DNA of 64,000 nucleotides from Neobacillus mesonae (GCF_023715155.1 NZ_JAMBNQ010000002.1:186001-250000); one strand, 5' to 3'. Numbered from the stretch's first letter, positions 41,355-50,453 are shown. The notes: generated from the sequence alone by a model not told the origin. A program made the numbers and translations.

Positions 41355-41567
41355 ATTCCACTACCTCCTTGATTAGATATTCTAACTTTAATGGATATTC
41401 ATGAATTCGGGAGGAAATGCCTATTTTTGAAGATGGGGGTGCTATAAGGTGTTTTTAGTGAAGGTAAAGCAGATATCAATGTTGGAAACTTGAAACTGTA
41501 GGATCGTGAAGTTGTTGAAGGCATCTGTACCCTTTGAATGAAATAACATACATTCGGAAAAAAGTGA

Positions 41568-41682
41568 TGTTTGTACATAAAATGGATGAGGTGTTTTCTT
41601 TAAAACGAATAAAGACCGGGGGAAGAGGTTTCTGAATCAGCCAATTATTTAAGAGGACCTTGTACAGAATAGGCAGTTTCTT
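41568..41682 (+). pseudogene. N-terminal remnant of a RimJ/RimL acetyltransferase
   Basis: ATG 41568 opens MFVHKMDEVFSLKRIKTG, which aligns with MFIHKIDEEISLKLIELKEG of the intact gene at 31,424. A frameshift near 41,625 moves to EEVSESANYLRGPC, which matches EKVFELTDHSREYLREW. The remainder is lost. The upstream AATGAAATAACAT is also similar to the leader of the intact gene. The rest of 41,355-41,955 has a terminator at 41,720 and no other gene. Confidence 0.75.
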
Positions 41683-41719
41683 CACTAATCGGGTACTATT
41701 GTAAGAAGGATATATAAAA

Positions 41720-41759
41720 AAGTCGATTTCTGATTTGCTCTAGGAAATCGGCCTTTTTA
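41720..41759 (+). terminator. Hairpin terminator
   Basis: GTCGATTTC pairs with GAAATCGGC (one G-U pair), followed by CTTTTTAT. Confidence 0.75.
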
Positions 41760-41955
41760 TGTTAGTGAAATCTTTTTAGAGATTTCTTCAAAAGGGGGGC
41801 GTCAAGAATTCGTTCTTTCAGAAGGAGCTAATATATAAGGAAATTTTTAAAAAGATCTTGATTACAAAACGGCGGCAAATAGCTCGCCATCATCCGTCTT
41901 TGTCTTAGTAATAGCGGAGCTGAGCCTGCTGAAGCTGATACTGCAGCCTGAATTC

Positions 41956-43320
41956 CTATTGTCTATTCAAAGGCTGTCTCCACTTTTGCAGTTTTTTCAC
42001 TAATGTACTATGATCAATTCCCAGTGATTTAGCGGCTTGGCGTATGGATGGATGGCTGATAACCGCCTCATTAACGATTCGTTTTTCCAGCTGTTCCAAT
42101 CTGCTTTTCAAATCTGACGTTGATTCATTGGCTGTCTGCTGAAACTGATAGGGAAGGTGATAAGGTTCAATTCTTGGATCAGATATCGAAGTAACAAGGT
42201 TCTCCATGATGTTTTTCAGCTCCCGTACATTTCCTGGCCATTGATAGTGAATGAGATAGCGCTTGGCCTCAGGTGTCATGACTTTTTGAATTTTATACCG
42301 CTGGCAATAGTATTCAAAATAATGATCTACGAGCAGCTCGATATCTTCCCTGCGCTCGCATAAAGGCGGAATCTGCAGTTCGATAACGGCGATCCTGTAG
42401 TAAAGGTCTTCCCTAAACTTTCCTTGTTTGATTAAATTTTTAATATCCTGGTTGGTTGCACTGATCAAGCGGATATCTACCGAAATGTCCTCTGTTCCTC
42501 CAACTCTTCGAATCTTCTTTTCTTGCAGAGCACGCAAAAGCTTAACTTGCAGCTGAATCGGCATCTCCCCAATTTCATCAAGCATAATGGTCCCATTATT
42601 AGCTAATTCTAATAATCCGATTTTTCCTTCCCGGCGGGCTCCTGTAAAGGCTCCGGAAGCATAACCAAAGAATTCAGATTCTAACAGGGTCTCAGGGATC
42701 GCACCACAGTTTACTTTTATAAATGGTTTATCTTTCCGGTCGCTGAACTCATGAATGAGGTTGGCAATTACCTCCTTCCCCGCACCTGATGGGCCGGTTA
42801 ACAAAACACTTGTTGGGAATGGAGCAATTTGCGTTGCTTTTACATAGATTTTTTTCATTTGGATATCGCGGAAGAGAAATTTATTTCCTTCCTCATCAGT
42901 GGTTAAAGTAAATCGATAGTTTTGCATTTTTGAAAAAGTTTGGGCTTTACTCAGGTCCTTTTGTAATGAATTTAGTCTGGTAACATCTCTAACACTGGTA
43001 ACAACCATTTCTATGGTTCCATCCTCAGCAAAAACGGGATTTCCCGTAACGATTACCTCTTTTTTATGGGCAATGGTTTGCAATAAAGAGACTTCTTTCT
43101 TTTCCTCTAGGACTAGAAGGGAGGCAGATTGATCGATAAATTCATCTTGAATTAAATCCATCATATGTCGTCCGACTAGTTGTTCCCGTGAGAATCCAGT
43201 GATCTGTTCATAAGCACGATTGACGAACATAGTAACTCCATGACGATCGACAACATAAATTCCATCTGTTGTGAATTCAAGAATGGCTAACATTTGTTTA
43301 TTATTCAACACTTGAGCCAT
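41956..43320 (-). CDS. Sigma-54-dependent activator with PAS sensor
   Basis: A 454-aa enhancer-binding protein. The PAS domain (about residues 10-115) begins AILEFTTDGIYVVDRHG. The AAA+ domain (about 140-370) has Walker A GPSGAGKE, the sigma-54 contact loop GAFTGA and Walker B IMLDEIGEM. The C-terminal helix-turn-helix is SIRQAAKSLGIDHSTLVKKL. It has no receiver domain, so the PAS domain probably senses a metabolite. ATG 43320 has AAGGGTGA upstream. It is divergent from the lactonase operon, which it most likely activates. Confidence 0.93.
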   Translation of the reverse strand: MAQVLNNKQMLAILEFTTDGIYVVDRHGVTMFVNRAYEQITGFSREQLVGRHMMDLIQDEFIDQSASLLVLEEKKEVSLLQTIAHKKEVIVTGNPVFAEDGTIEMVVTSVRDVTRLNSLQKDLSKAQTFSKMQNYRFTLTTDEEGNKFLFRDIQMKKIYVKATQIAPFPTSVLLTGPSGAGKEVIANLIHEFSDRKDKPFIKVNCGAIPETLLESEFFGYASGAFTGARREGKIGLLELANNGTIMLDEIGEMPIQLQVKLLRALQEKKIRRVGGTEDISVDIRLISATNQDIKNLIKQGKFREDLYYRIAVIELQIPPLCERREDIELLVDHYFEYYCQRYKIQKVMTPEAKRYLIHYQWPGNVRELKNIMENLVTSISDPRIEPYHLPYQFQQTANESTSDLKSRLEQLEKRIVNEAVISHPSIRQAAKSLGIDHSTLVKKLQKWRQPLNRQ

Positions 43321-43347
43321 AAGCTTCACCCTTATCAAAATATAGGT

Positions 43348-43382
43348 GGTGAATTTTTTCAGAATTGCTGAATTTTTTCACC
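43348..43382. promoter_or_regulatory. Paired enhancer-like dyads
   Basis: GGTGAA-TTTT-TTCAGA (43348-43363) and GCTGAA-TTTT-TTCACC (43367-43382) are two imperfect copies of the GGTGAA-N4-TTCACC dyad, 19 bp apart centre to centre. They also lie just upstream of the activator gene's own start. Confidence 0.6.
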
Positions 43383-43436
43383 ATATGTCTAGTATGAAGT
43401 TTTAAAGCCTATTTGTAAACCCTTTCTTAACTGGAT

Positions 43437-43452
43437 GGTGAAATTATTCACC
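43437..43452. promoter_or_regulatory. Perfect enhancer-like dyad
   Basis: GGTGAA-ATTA-TTCACC is a perfect dyad centred about 64 bp upstream of the -24 element, the usual range for binding of a sigma-54 activator. Confidence 0.65.
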
Positions 43453-43505
43453 ATTCTTATGAGTGTTAAAACGATGAATGACTGCAAGAATAGTACTTTG
43501 AAAGT

Positions 43506-43522
43506 TTGGCATGTTTCTTGCA
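43506..43522 (+). promoter_or_regulatory. Sigma-54 (SigL) -24/-12 promoter
   Basis: TTGGCATGTTTCTTGCA fits the TTGGCACG-N4-TTGCA consensus, with GG and GC exactly 10 nt apart. It is 38 bp before the lactonase start. Confidence 0.88.
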
Positions 43523-43560
43523 TTAAATTTAGTTGAATTAAAAAAACGAGGAGGCTTAAC

Positions 43561-44409
43561 ATGGCAAATATTATCACACCTAAACCGAAGCTATATGTAT
43601 TGGACAATGGAAGAATGAGAATGGATAAAAACTGGATGATTGCGATGCATAATCCAGCGACAACTGACAACCCGGCAATGCCTTCTGAAATGGTGAAATT
43701 CCCAATTTATACAGTTCTAATTGATCACCCGGAAGGTAAAATTTTATTTGATACCTCCTGTAACCCAAATTCTATGGGGGCAGAAGGCCGTTGGACAGAA
43801 GCAACGCAAAAAGCATTCCCGTGGGAGGCTGGCGAGGAGTGCTACCTTCATAACCGTTTGGAACAGCTTAAGGTTCGTCCGGAAGATATTAAATATGTAA
43901 TTGCTTCCCATCTGCATTTAGATCATGCCGGCTGTTTAGAAATGTTTACAAACGCAACCATCATTGTACATGAAGATGAATTCAATGGTACGCTTCAAAG
44001 CTATGCCCGCCATCAAAAGGAAGGCGCTTATATATGGGGTGATATTGATGCCTGGATTAAAAATCAGCTGCACTGGCAGACCATCAAGCGGGATGAGGAT
44101 TTCCTTGAGCTAGCTTCCGGGATTCGGATTTTAAACTTTGGAAGCGGACATGCCTGGGGAATGCTTGGACTACACGTAGAGATGCCTGAGAAAGGCGGGA
44201 TTATCTTAGCTTCAGATGCGATCTATACGGCAGAAAGCTTTGGGCCGCCAATTAAGCCGCCAGGAATTATCTATGATTCTGTTGGTTATGCAAAAGCCGT
44301 TGAAAAAATCCGCCGCCTGGCAAAAGAAACGAATTCAGAGGTCTGGTTTGGCCACGATTCTAATCAATTTGCCAAGTTTATTAAATCTACCGAGGGATAT
44401 TACGAATAA
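43561..44409 (+). CDS. Metallo-beta-lactamase-fold lactonase (AttM/BlcC-like)
   Basis: A 282-aa cytoplasmic lactonase. The dinuclear-zinc motif HLHLDHAG is near residues 117-124. A further His lies in FGSGHAWGMLGL, an Asp in LASDAIY and a final His in WFGHDSN. The family covers N-acyl-homoserine lactonases (AiiA) and gamma-butyrolactone lactonase (BlcC). The two dehydrogenase genes downstream favour gamma-butyrolactone to 4-hydroxybutyrate; quorum quenching remains possible. ACGAGGAGG precedes the ATG. It is the first gene after the sigma-54 promoter. Confidence 0.85.
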   Translation: MANIITPKPKLYVLDNGRMRMDKNWMIAMHNPATTDNPAMPSEMVKFPIYTVLIDHPEGKILFDTSCNPNSMGAEGRWTEATQKAFPWEAGEECYLHNRLEQLKVRPEDIKYVIASHLHLDHAGCLEMFTNATIIVHEDEFNGTLQSYARHQKEGAYIWGDIDAWIKNQLHWQTIKRDEDFLELASGIRILNFGSGHAWGMLGLHVEMPEKGGIILASDAIYTAESFGPPIKPPGIIYDSVGYAKAVEKIRRLAKETNSEVWFGHDSNQFAKFIKSTEGYYE

Positions 44410-44424
44410 AAAGGAGAATGAGTG

Positions 44425-45549
44425 ATGAAAATACGTGCAGCAGTACTTCATGAATTGGGACTTCCTGCCCCTTATGCCAAAAGTAAACCTATCAAGATTG
44501 AAACACTGGAGCTGGATCCTCCTGGACGTGGAGAAGTGTTGGTACAAATTAAGGCTGCTGGTCTGTGCCATTCGGATCTTTCCGTTATTAACGGAAGCCG
44601 CCCCCGCCCGATGCCAATGGCGCTGGGGCATGAAGCAGCGGGAGTCGTTGTTGAAGTCGGAGAAGGCGTTACCGACCTGGTACCAGGGGATCATGTCGTT
44701 TGTGCTTTCGTTCCAAGCTGTGGTCATTGTCTCCCTTGCCAAGAAGGACGGCCTGCGCTTTGTGAACCAGGGGCTGAAGCCAATACAGCCGGCACGTTAA
44801 TAAGCGGTGAACGACGGATTCATTTAAACGATGGAACGATTCATCACCATTTAGGTGTTTCTGCTTTTGCCGATCATGCGGTGGTTTCAAGAAACTCCTT
44901 AATAAAAGTGGATCCTGAAATTCCATTTGATAAAGTCGCTGTATTCGGATGTGCGGTTATTACCGGGGTAGGAGCCGTTGTCAATACAGCCGGGATTGAA
45001 ATGGGCAGTACGGTGGCTGTCATTGGGCTTGGAGGAGTTGGGCTAAGTGCACTTCTTGGGGCCGTCACAGCAGGAGCCAGCCGGATTATCGCAGTAGATG
45101 TCAATGATGCAAAGCTTGCACAGGCACGTGAATTAGGAGCTACTGATACATTTAATTCGAGAGATGTGGAAGTCGTCTCCCAAATTCGTGAAGCAACTGG
45201 CGGCGGTGTTGATTATGCATTTGAAACAGCAGGTGTTGTTCCTGCCATGAACGTAGCTTATGGTATTACAAAAAGAGGAGGTACAACAGTTACGACCGGA
45301 TTGCCGCATCCTGATGATCATTTTTCCTTCCCGCAAGTTACCTTGACGGCGGAAGAGCGTACGCTTAAAGGATCCTATGTAGGAAGCTGTGTGCCAGCAC
45401 GGGATATTCCTCGTTTTATTGAATTATATAAGCAGGGCCGTCTGCCTGTCGATAGATTGTTAACGGATCATTTATCGCTGGATGAGATCAACGAAGGATT
45501 TGATCGGCTTGCAAGAGGGGAAGCTTCCCGTTTAGTCGTTGTATTCTAA
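44425..45549 (+). CDS. Zinc-dependent alcohol dehydrogenase (probable 4-hydroxybutyrate dehydrogenase)
   Basis: A 374-aa medium-chain dehydrogenase. Catalytic zinc ligands are in GLCHSDLS and GHEAAG, and the structural zinc set is CGHCLPCQEGRPALC. The NAD-binding GLGGVGL is near residue 200. By context it would oxidise 4-hydroxybutyrate to succinate semialdehyde, as BlcB does, although BlcB belongs to a different alcohol-dehydrogenase family as far as I recall. AAGGAG lies 8 nt before ATG 44425; GTG 44422 is an alternative. It starts 15 nt after the lactonase stop. Confidence 0.85.
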   Translation: MKIRAAVLHELGLPAPYAKSKPIKIETLELDPPGRGEVLVQIKAAGLCHSDLSVINGSRPRPMPMALGHEAAGVVVEVGEGVTDLVPGDHVVCAFVPSCGHCLPCQEGRPALCEPGAEANTAGTLISGERRIHLNDGTIHHHLGVSAFADHAVVSRNSLIKVDPEIPFDKVAVFGCAVITGVGAVVNTAGIEMGSTVAVIGLGGVGLSALLGAVTAGASRIIAVDVNDAKLAQARELGATDTFNSRDVEVVSQIREATGGGVDYAFETAGVVPAMNVAYGITKRGGTTVTTGLPHPDDHFSFPQVTLTAEERTLKGSYVGSCVPARDIPRFIELYKQGRLPVDRLLTDHLSLDEINEGFDRLARGEASRLVVVF

Positions 45550-45576
45550 TTCAACAAGAGAAGAAAGGCGGAAGCA

Positions 45577-47019
45577 ATGGTGGAAAAGTATCAGTTATTT
45601 GTTGGCGGAGAATGGGTTGATAAAAAAGAAACATTTGATGTCATCAATCCTGCAACAGAAGAAATTATTGCCAAGGTGCCTAATGCAGGAAAAGAAGAAA
45701 TGAAACTTGCGGTTGAAGCTGCTGTACATATTCAGCCGGAATGGGCAGACACGGTTGCGGCCGAACGTGCAAGAATTCTTGTGGAAGCCGCGAAATTGAT
45801 GCGTGAGCGGACAGAGAAGCTGGCTCGAATTATGACGTTAGAAGAAGGGAAACCTCTTAGTGAATCACGTGGTGAAATCGCCTATGCCATTTCTTTTTTG
45901 GAATGGTTTGCCGAGGAGGCTAAACGAATCTATGGAGATACTATCCCTTCGAACTCGAAGGATAAACGCATACTAGTGATCAAGCGTCCGGCAGGCGTGA
46001 CAGCCGCCATTACCCCATGGAACTTTCCAGCAGCGATGATTACAAGAAAGATCGGACCGGCACTCGCTGCAGGATGTACTATGATTGTCAAGCCATCTGA
46101 AATGACGCCATTATCTGCACTGGAGATTGCCGGCATTTTTGAAGAGGCAGGTCTGCCTAAAGGTGCCTTATCAGTAGTCGCTGGAACTGATCCAGCTGAG
46201 CTGACACAAGTCTTAATGGAAGATATCCGTGTGCGTAAAATCTCTTTCACAGGTTCGACGAATGTTGGGAAACTGTTAATGAGACAGGCATCTGATACCA
46301 TGAAGCGGGTTTCTTTTGAATTAGGGGGACATGCTCCGTTTATTGTCTTCCCAGATGCAGATTTGGATGAGGCTGTTGCTAATGCTGCTTTGGCAAAGAT
46401 GAGGGGGATGGGTGAAACATGCGTGGCGGCCAACCGCTTCTATGTCCATCACGATATTTTACCAGCCTTTACAGAAAAATTAACGGCACGCCTGCAGGCT
46501 ATGAAAGTTGGGAATGGCCTTGAGGAGGGAATCACAGTCGGTCCTCTTATTGAGCCGGCAGCTGTACAAAAAGTCGAAGAACATGTACAAGATGCGGTTT
46601 CGAAGGGTGCCAAACTGTTATTGGGCGGTAAACGTACAGAATCTGAAAAAGGATTCTATTATCCGCCAACGATTCTTGCAGGCGTAACGGAAGATATGAA
46701 GATATCCTGTGAAGAAACATTTGGCCCGGTTGTGGCGATTCTTCCTTTTGAAACGGAGGATGAAGTCATCCACAAAGCAAATGATACACGTTATGGTTTG
46801 GCTGCCTATTTCTTTACAAGGGATGTGGGCAGAATTTTCCGTCTTGCTGAACGGTTAGAATTTGGCATTCTCGGTGCGAATGACGGGCTGCCATCCACCG
46901 CCCAAGCCCCATTTGGCGGTGTAAAGGAATCAGGATTAGGACGGGAAGGAAGTAAATACGGAATCGAAGAATATCTCGATATTAAATATTTATCCCTTGG
47001 TGGAATTTCTGCCAAATAA
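45577..47019 (+). CDS. Aldehyde dehydrogenase, probable succinate-semialdehyde dehydrogenase
   Basis: A 480-aa NAD(P)-dependent aldehyde dehydrogenase. It shows ITPWNFPAAMITRKIGPALAAG, the NAD-site FTGSTNVG, the catalytic Glu in FELGGHAP and the nucleophile Cys in GETCVAANR. The NDGLPSTAQAPFGGVKESG end is typical of GabD-type enzymes. In the operon it would convert succinate semialdehyde to succinate. AAAGGCGG precedes the ATG. A terminator follows. Confidence 0.88.
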   Translation: MVEKYQLFVGGEWVDKKETFDVINPATEEIIAKVPNAGKEEMKLAVEAAVHIQPEWADTVAAERARILVEAAKLMRERTEKLARIMTLEEGKPLSESRGEIAYAISFLEWFAEEAKRIYGDTIPSNSKDKRILVIKRPAGVTAAITPWNFPAAMITRKIGPALAAGCTMIVKPSEMTPLSALEIAGIFEEAGLPKGALSVVAGTDPAELTQVLMEDIRVRKISFTGSTNVGKLLMRQASDTMKRVSFELGGHAPFIVFPDADLDEAVANAALAKMRGMGETCVAANRFYVHHDILPAFTEKLTARLQAMKVGNGLEEGITVGPLIEPAAVQKVEEHVQDAVSKGAKLLLGGKRTESEKGFYYPPTILAGVTEDMKISCEETFGPVVAILPFETEDEVIHKANDTRYGLAAYFFTRDVGRIFRLAERLEFGILGANDGLPSTAQAPFGGVKESGLGREGSKYGIEEYLDIKYLSLGGISAK

Positions 47020-47022
47020 GTA

Positions 47023-47070
47023 AGGAGGGCTTCCCAACCACTTTGGTTGGCATAAAGCCCTCTTTTTTAT
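47023..47070 (+). terminator. Terminator of the lactonase operon
   Basis: GAGGGCTT pairs with AAGCCCTC; the loop holds CCAACC/GGTTGG as an inner stem, and six T residues follow. Confidence 0.9.
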
Positions 47071-47210
47071 ATTAAATTCGGGCAGCAAGCACCCATTGCC
47101 TGCCAAAGAACTTTTTTTTCGAAATAAGGTTCTCCACCAAAAGACCCTGCAGCTATTTGCACCCCATATATGGATTATATGGCAGCTGAAGTCGAGGGGG
47201 AGAGCCAAGT

Positions 47211-47470
47211 ATGAAATTAGTTTTTCCATGATTCATCTCATTTATTTTGTTGGTGCATTCCTAACAGGATATGTATAAACGAAGCTCTCTATCAACCAGA
47301 TATTTCAGGAGCAGGGGATACTGTGGATATTCTGCAAAGTGAAACAGCATCGGGTATAACTGCATCACCTTTATTTTTCCTATTAACCTTTACGGGAGAA
47401 GCTATTGTGTGCGCAACCCTTCTTTTTTTCTACAAAAAGAAGGGACATTCTGAAAGCCGGCCCCTTTGTT
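47211..47470 (+). pseudogene. Possible frameshifted small membrane protein gene
   Basis: One frame gives MIHLIYFVGAFLTGYV then a stop. Another continues INEALYQPDISGAGDTVDIL and a hydrophobic helix PLFFLLTFTGEAIVCATLLF ending in KKKG. Together they look like one two-helix protein broken by a frameshift near 47,275. No family is recognised. The flanking 47,071-47,210 holds no other gene. Confidence 0.3.
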
Positions 47471-47472
47471 CG

Positions 47473-48018
47473 TCATTTCATTCTATCCAATGGAACATCA
47501 AAAATCAGTAATAGAATAATAATGATAGGGATTGAGAGCACATAGGCAATTAAAGGCTTTTTATGATGTAAAATTAACATCGGAAACATCATGCAATTAA
47601 AAGCAATGGACCATCCAAAATTCCAGCCATTATCATAATGAAATAAGCCCATCAAATGATAAGATAATTCGATTCCACAGTTAAACAACACCCAAAATGC
47701 TATATATAAGACTTGCTTTCCTATTGAACTGGGATAATGAGAAAGAAACAATAATACCGTACAGGTAAAAGCAATAAAGGTGACAATAAGGGCATTGATC
47801 GTATGGGTTGGAACGAAAAAATCACTAAACACCCATAAGGGGTAATTGTAGGTTAACACATCATATAATAAGGACATCGAAATCTTATAAAGAATGGTCG
47901 TATGATACCGTTCCCAATGCTTCCAATCTGCCCACCGCCAAGCTGCTAATATAAATATCAGAGAACCCAAGATTTGAATGGCCGTTTCCCTCCCTGCAAA
48001 CGCTCCTCGAGTTATCAT
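47473..48018 (-). CDS. CBO0543-like multi-pass membrane protein
   Basis: A 181-aa protein with about six helices. It contains RWADWKHWERYHTTILYKIS, then NYPLWVFSDFF and HTINALIVTF, the pattern of Bacillus CBO0543-type membrane proteins of unknown function. ATG 48018 is used; TTG 48027 is in frame just upstream. Ribosome-site support is weak. A related architecture occurs at 58,020. Confidence 0.7.
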   Translation of the reverse strand: MITRGAFAGRETAIQILGSLIFILAAWRWADWKHWERYHTTILYKISMSLLYDVLTYNYPLWVFSDFFVPTHTINALIVTFIAFTCTVLLFLSHYPSSIGKQVLYIAFWVLFNCGIELSYHLMGLFHYDNGWNFGWSIAFNCMMFPMLILHHKKPLIAYVLSIPIIIILLLIFDVPLDRMK

Positions 48019-48266
48019 ATTTTCCAATTAAATGGAAAATTATTCTTGGCTTTTAGACATAAAAAAGGCATTTAGCGTGAAAATGTAAATACCATTGCTG
48101 TTTTGCTTTTAAAAAATACTTAGAGTGCACTGGTTCTGCAGCCTTTACCGTTGTAGGAGATGGTTCTTTTCCTTCACTTGGTTTTTTGAAAAGGCTCTTT
48201 TCTAAAAGATTGTTGCTTTTTGCTCCCTTTTTAAGATTCGTTCAAAAAATAGGGGTAGAAATTCCC

Positions 48267-48500
48267 CTTATTTAGGAAATTGGATGTTAATTAGCTGAAA
48301 TAGACGGAGGAATTTCCCTTATTTGATTTTAAACGGCTAAAATCGGGTGCTTTTCATTGAATAACGGAAAAAACTCCGCTTATACTTTACTATTTAAGCT
48401 TCATTTTGCAAATAACGGGAAAACTTCCGCTTATTTTTTACTTCCAAGGGGGCTATCCTGTAATCCAGCTTTTTCGCAGAGTCCGCTTATTCCAAAATAG
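48267..48500. repeat. Degenerate array with CCGCTTAT-type cores, family D
   Basis: Units with a CCGCTTAT/CCCTTATTT core preceded by AATAACGGAAAAACT-like sequence occur at 48267, 48318, 48379, 48430 and 48486 (steps 51, 61, 51, 56). The 48,028-48,266 stretch beside it is AT-rich, without a gene. Confidence 0.5.
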
Positions 48501-48536
48501 AATAAACCACCGCTTTTCTTGGCATAACAACATAGT

Positions 48537-49905
48537 TTACGAAAACAGCCTTTGAAATAGAAAGAACAGATCAAGGCAGCCACAGATATCCCTGTTACCA
48601 AAGTAGAAAGTATATTTTACGCCGGCAGCTAATATGTCGCTCTGTGCGGCATTAGGAGCTCCAGCTGCGAAACTAGTTTGACCAGCTGTAAACAGGGTAA
48701 TCGCGATAGCAGTACCTGCAGCCCCGGCTGCTTGTTTCAATGTATTCATGGCGGCAGATCCACCTGCATATAACTCACGCGGTAATACATTCAGACCATT
48801 GGTTTGTGATGGAATGGTGACCATTGTCAACCCAAAGAATAGAATCATAAAGCCGAGCAGGGGTTGATGCTGAAATAACGGCAGCAAAAATGAGATTACC
48901 AATCAATACAATCATAGATCCTGCGATTACTAATTTTTTTGGACCTCTTTTATCAAACAGGGTTCCGACAATCGGTGACATGATTACATTGACAGCATTA
49001 CCTGGAAGCAATAATAAGCCAGCCGCCGCAGTGCTGAATAATAAAGATTCTTTTAGATAGATTGGCAAGAGAATTCCAGTTGATAAAATGACTAAAATAC
49101 TTAAGAACATCATCACTGTTCCTAATGTGAACATAGGGTGCTTGAATACTCCTAAATGGATCATAGGCTTATCATGGAATTTTGCCGGAAGAGCGATACC
49201 CTCTGCTAGTAATGGAGTCCATAATTTGGGAGAGGCAAAGGATATTTCAGCCATCACCGCCAAAGCATAAATTAATCCGCCAAAACCAATGGTTGATAAA
49301 ACGATCGATAAGAAATCGATTCTAGGTTTAGTTATTTCCGAAACATTGGCCATTTTAGCGGCAGCAAAGAGTGTCAGTACCACATAAATAACCGCACTAA
49401 ACCAGAAAATATAATGCCACCCAAGCATACTAATAATAACCCCTGAAAGTGCCGGTCCTAAAGCTGGCCCTAATGTAATTACAAGCCCCATAATCCCCAT
49501 GACCACACCGCGTTTATGGAATCGGGAAAATCATTAACAGAACCAATCGTCATGACCGGAATTAAAATACCTGTTCTGACAGCTTGGATGATCAGGCCGG
49601 TTTCCAATACAGCGGGGGAAATCGTTGCTAAAACTGCCCCCGCCAGCGTGATAGCAAGTCCTCCGATCACTAATGTTCGTAAACCATTTCATTAAAAGAG
49701 CGGAGATTGGCACTAAAATCGCTAAGGTTAGTAAATATCCTGTTGTCAGCCACTGTGCAACAGGAGCCCTAATGGAAAATTGCTCCATAACATTTGTTAA
49801 CGCCATATTTAATGCCGTCTCACCAAAATAAACCGATAAACGCACCAAACATTAAAATAAATGCCATTCTCTTGGGGTTTTTTACTTGAATATATGAATT
49901 CAACA
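48537..49905 (-). pseudogene. DHA2-type MFS drug efflux pump, frameshifted
   Basis: Fragments of a 14-helix EmrB/LmrB-like transporter lie in order on the minus strand but in shifting frames. MAFILMFGAFIGLF breaks near 49,845. NMALTNVMEQFSIRAPVAQW to LLMKWF breaks near 49,690. IGGLAITLAGAVLA to the next break near 49,500. VMGIMGLVITLGPALGPALSG runs to LIFAAVISAS, breaking near 48,880. The last part, FGLTMVTIPSQTNGLNVLPR, breaks again near 48,605. At least five lesions make it non-functional. The divergent MarR gene is intact. Confidence 0.9.
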
Positions 49906-49944
49906 CAAACTTCTTATCCTGTTATAGAAAATAATTAAATAAAA

Positions 49945-49961
49945 TGTCAACTTGGTTGACA
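49945..49961. promoter_or_regulatory. Operator TGTCAAC-N3-GTTGACA with divergent promoters (MFS/marR)
   Basis: A perfect 7+7 dyad TGTCAAC-TTG-GTTGACA. TTGACA at 49956-49961 with TATAGT at 49979-49984 (17-bp spacer) is a good promoter for the MarR gene. On the other strand the same dyad supplies TTGACA, with CTATAA at 17 bp for the pump. The operator thus covers both -35 elements. Confidence 0.85.
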
Positions 49962-50015
49962 TATAAAAAATTTTTTTGTATAGTATTGTCGATTAATGGA
50001 TTGGAGTGAAAACAC

Positions 50016-50453
50016 TTGAATCATGAATTAGAACACTTAGATTTAATTGACTTATTAAGTGAGCGGCATCTTTTGCTTCGACAAATTACAGAGAAATTGT
50101 GGAATGATCGCAGTGATATTCATATCTCCAATTCTGAATGGTTTATTATGGCGCGAATATACAAAAAACAGCCGACCATTGCATATGTATCCAAAAATGT
50201 GGATATCTCCCGGCAGGCTACCCATAAATTTATCAAAAGACTGGAATCAAAGGGCTTAGTGGAAGTAATGAACGTTGAAAATAATAATAAAGAGAAGTGC
50301 ATCAAATTAACGCCATTAGGAAACGATTATTTTGAAAAAAACGCGGAACTTAAGAAAGCACTTGAGAGGAAAATTACCAATCAAATGGGAGAGAAACAGG
50401 TTGCATTCCTGAAAGATATTTTGAAGGCTGACTGGGGAGTCGGAAATGATTAG
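50016..50453 (+). CDS. MarR family transcriptional regulator
   Basis: A 145-aa winged-helix repressor. The recognition region is AYVSKNVDISRQATHKFIKR, and the wing contains NVENNNKEKCIKLTPLG. The TTG or ATG choice is clear: TTG 50016 follows a TTGGAGTG site. It is divergent from the broken MFS pump and overlies a promoter bearing a 17-bp dyad that recurs at 51,103, so it probably represses itself, the pump and the CarD-type divergon. Confidence 0.87.
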   Translation: MNHELEHLDLIDLLSERHLLLRQITEKLWNDRSDIHISNSEWFIMARIYKKQPTIAYVSKNVDISRQATHKFIKRLESKGLVEVMNVENNNKEKCIKLTPLGNDYFEKNAELKKALERKITNQMGEKQVAFLKDILKADWGVGND

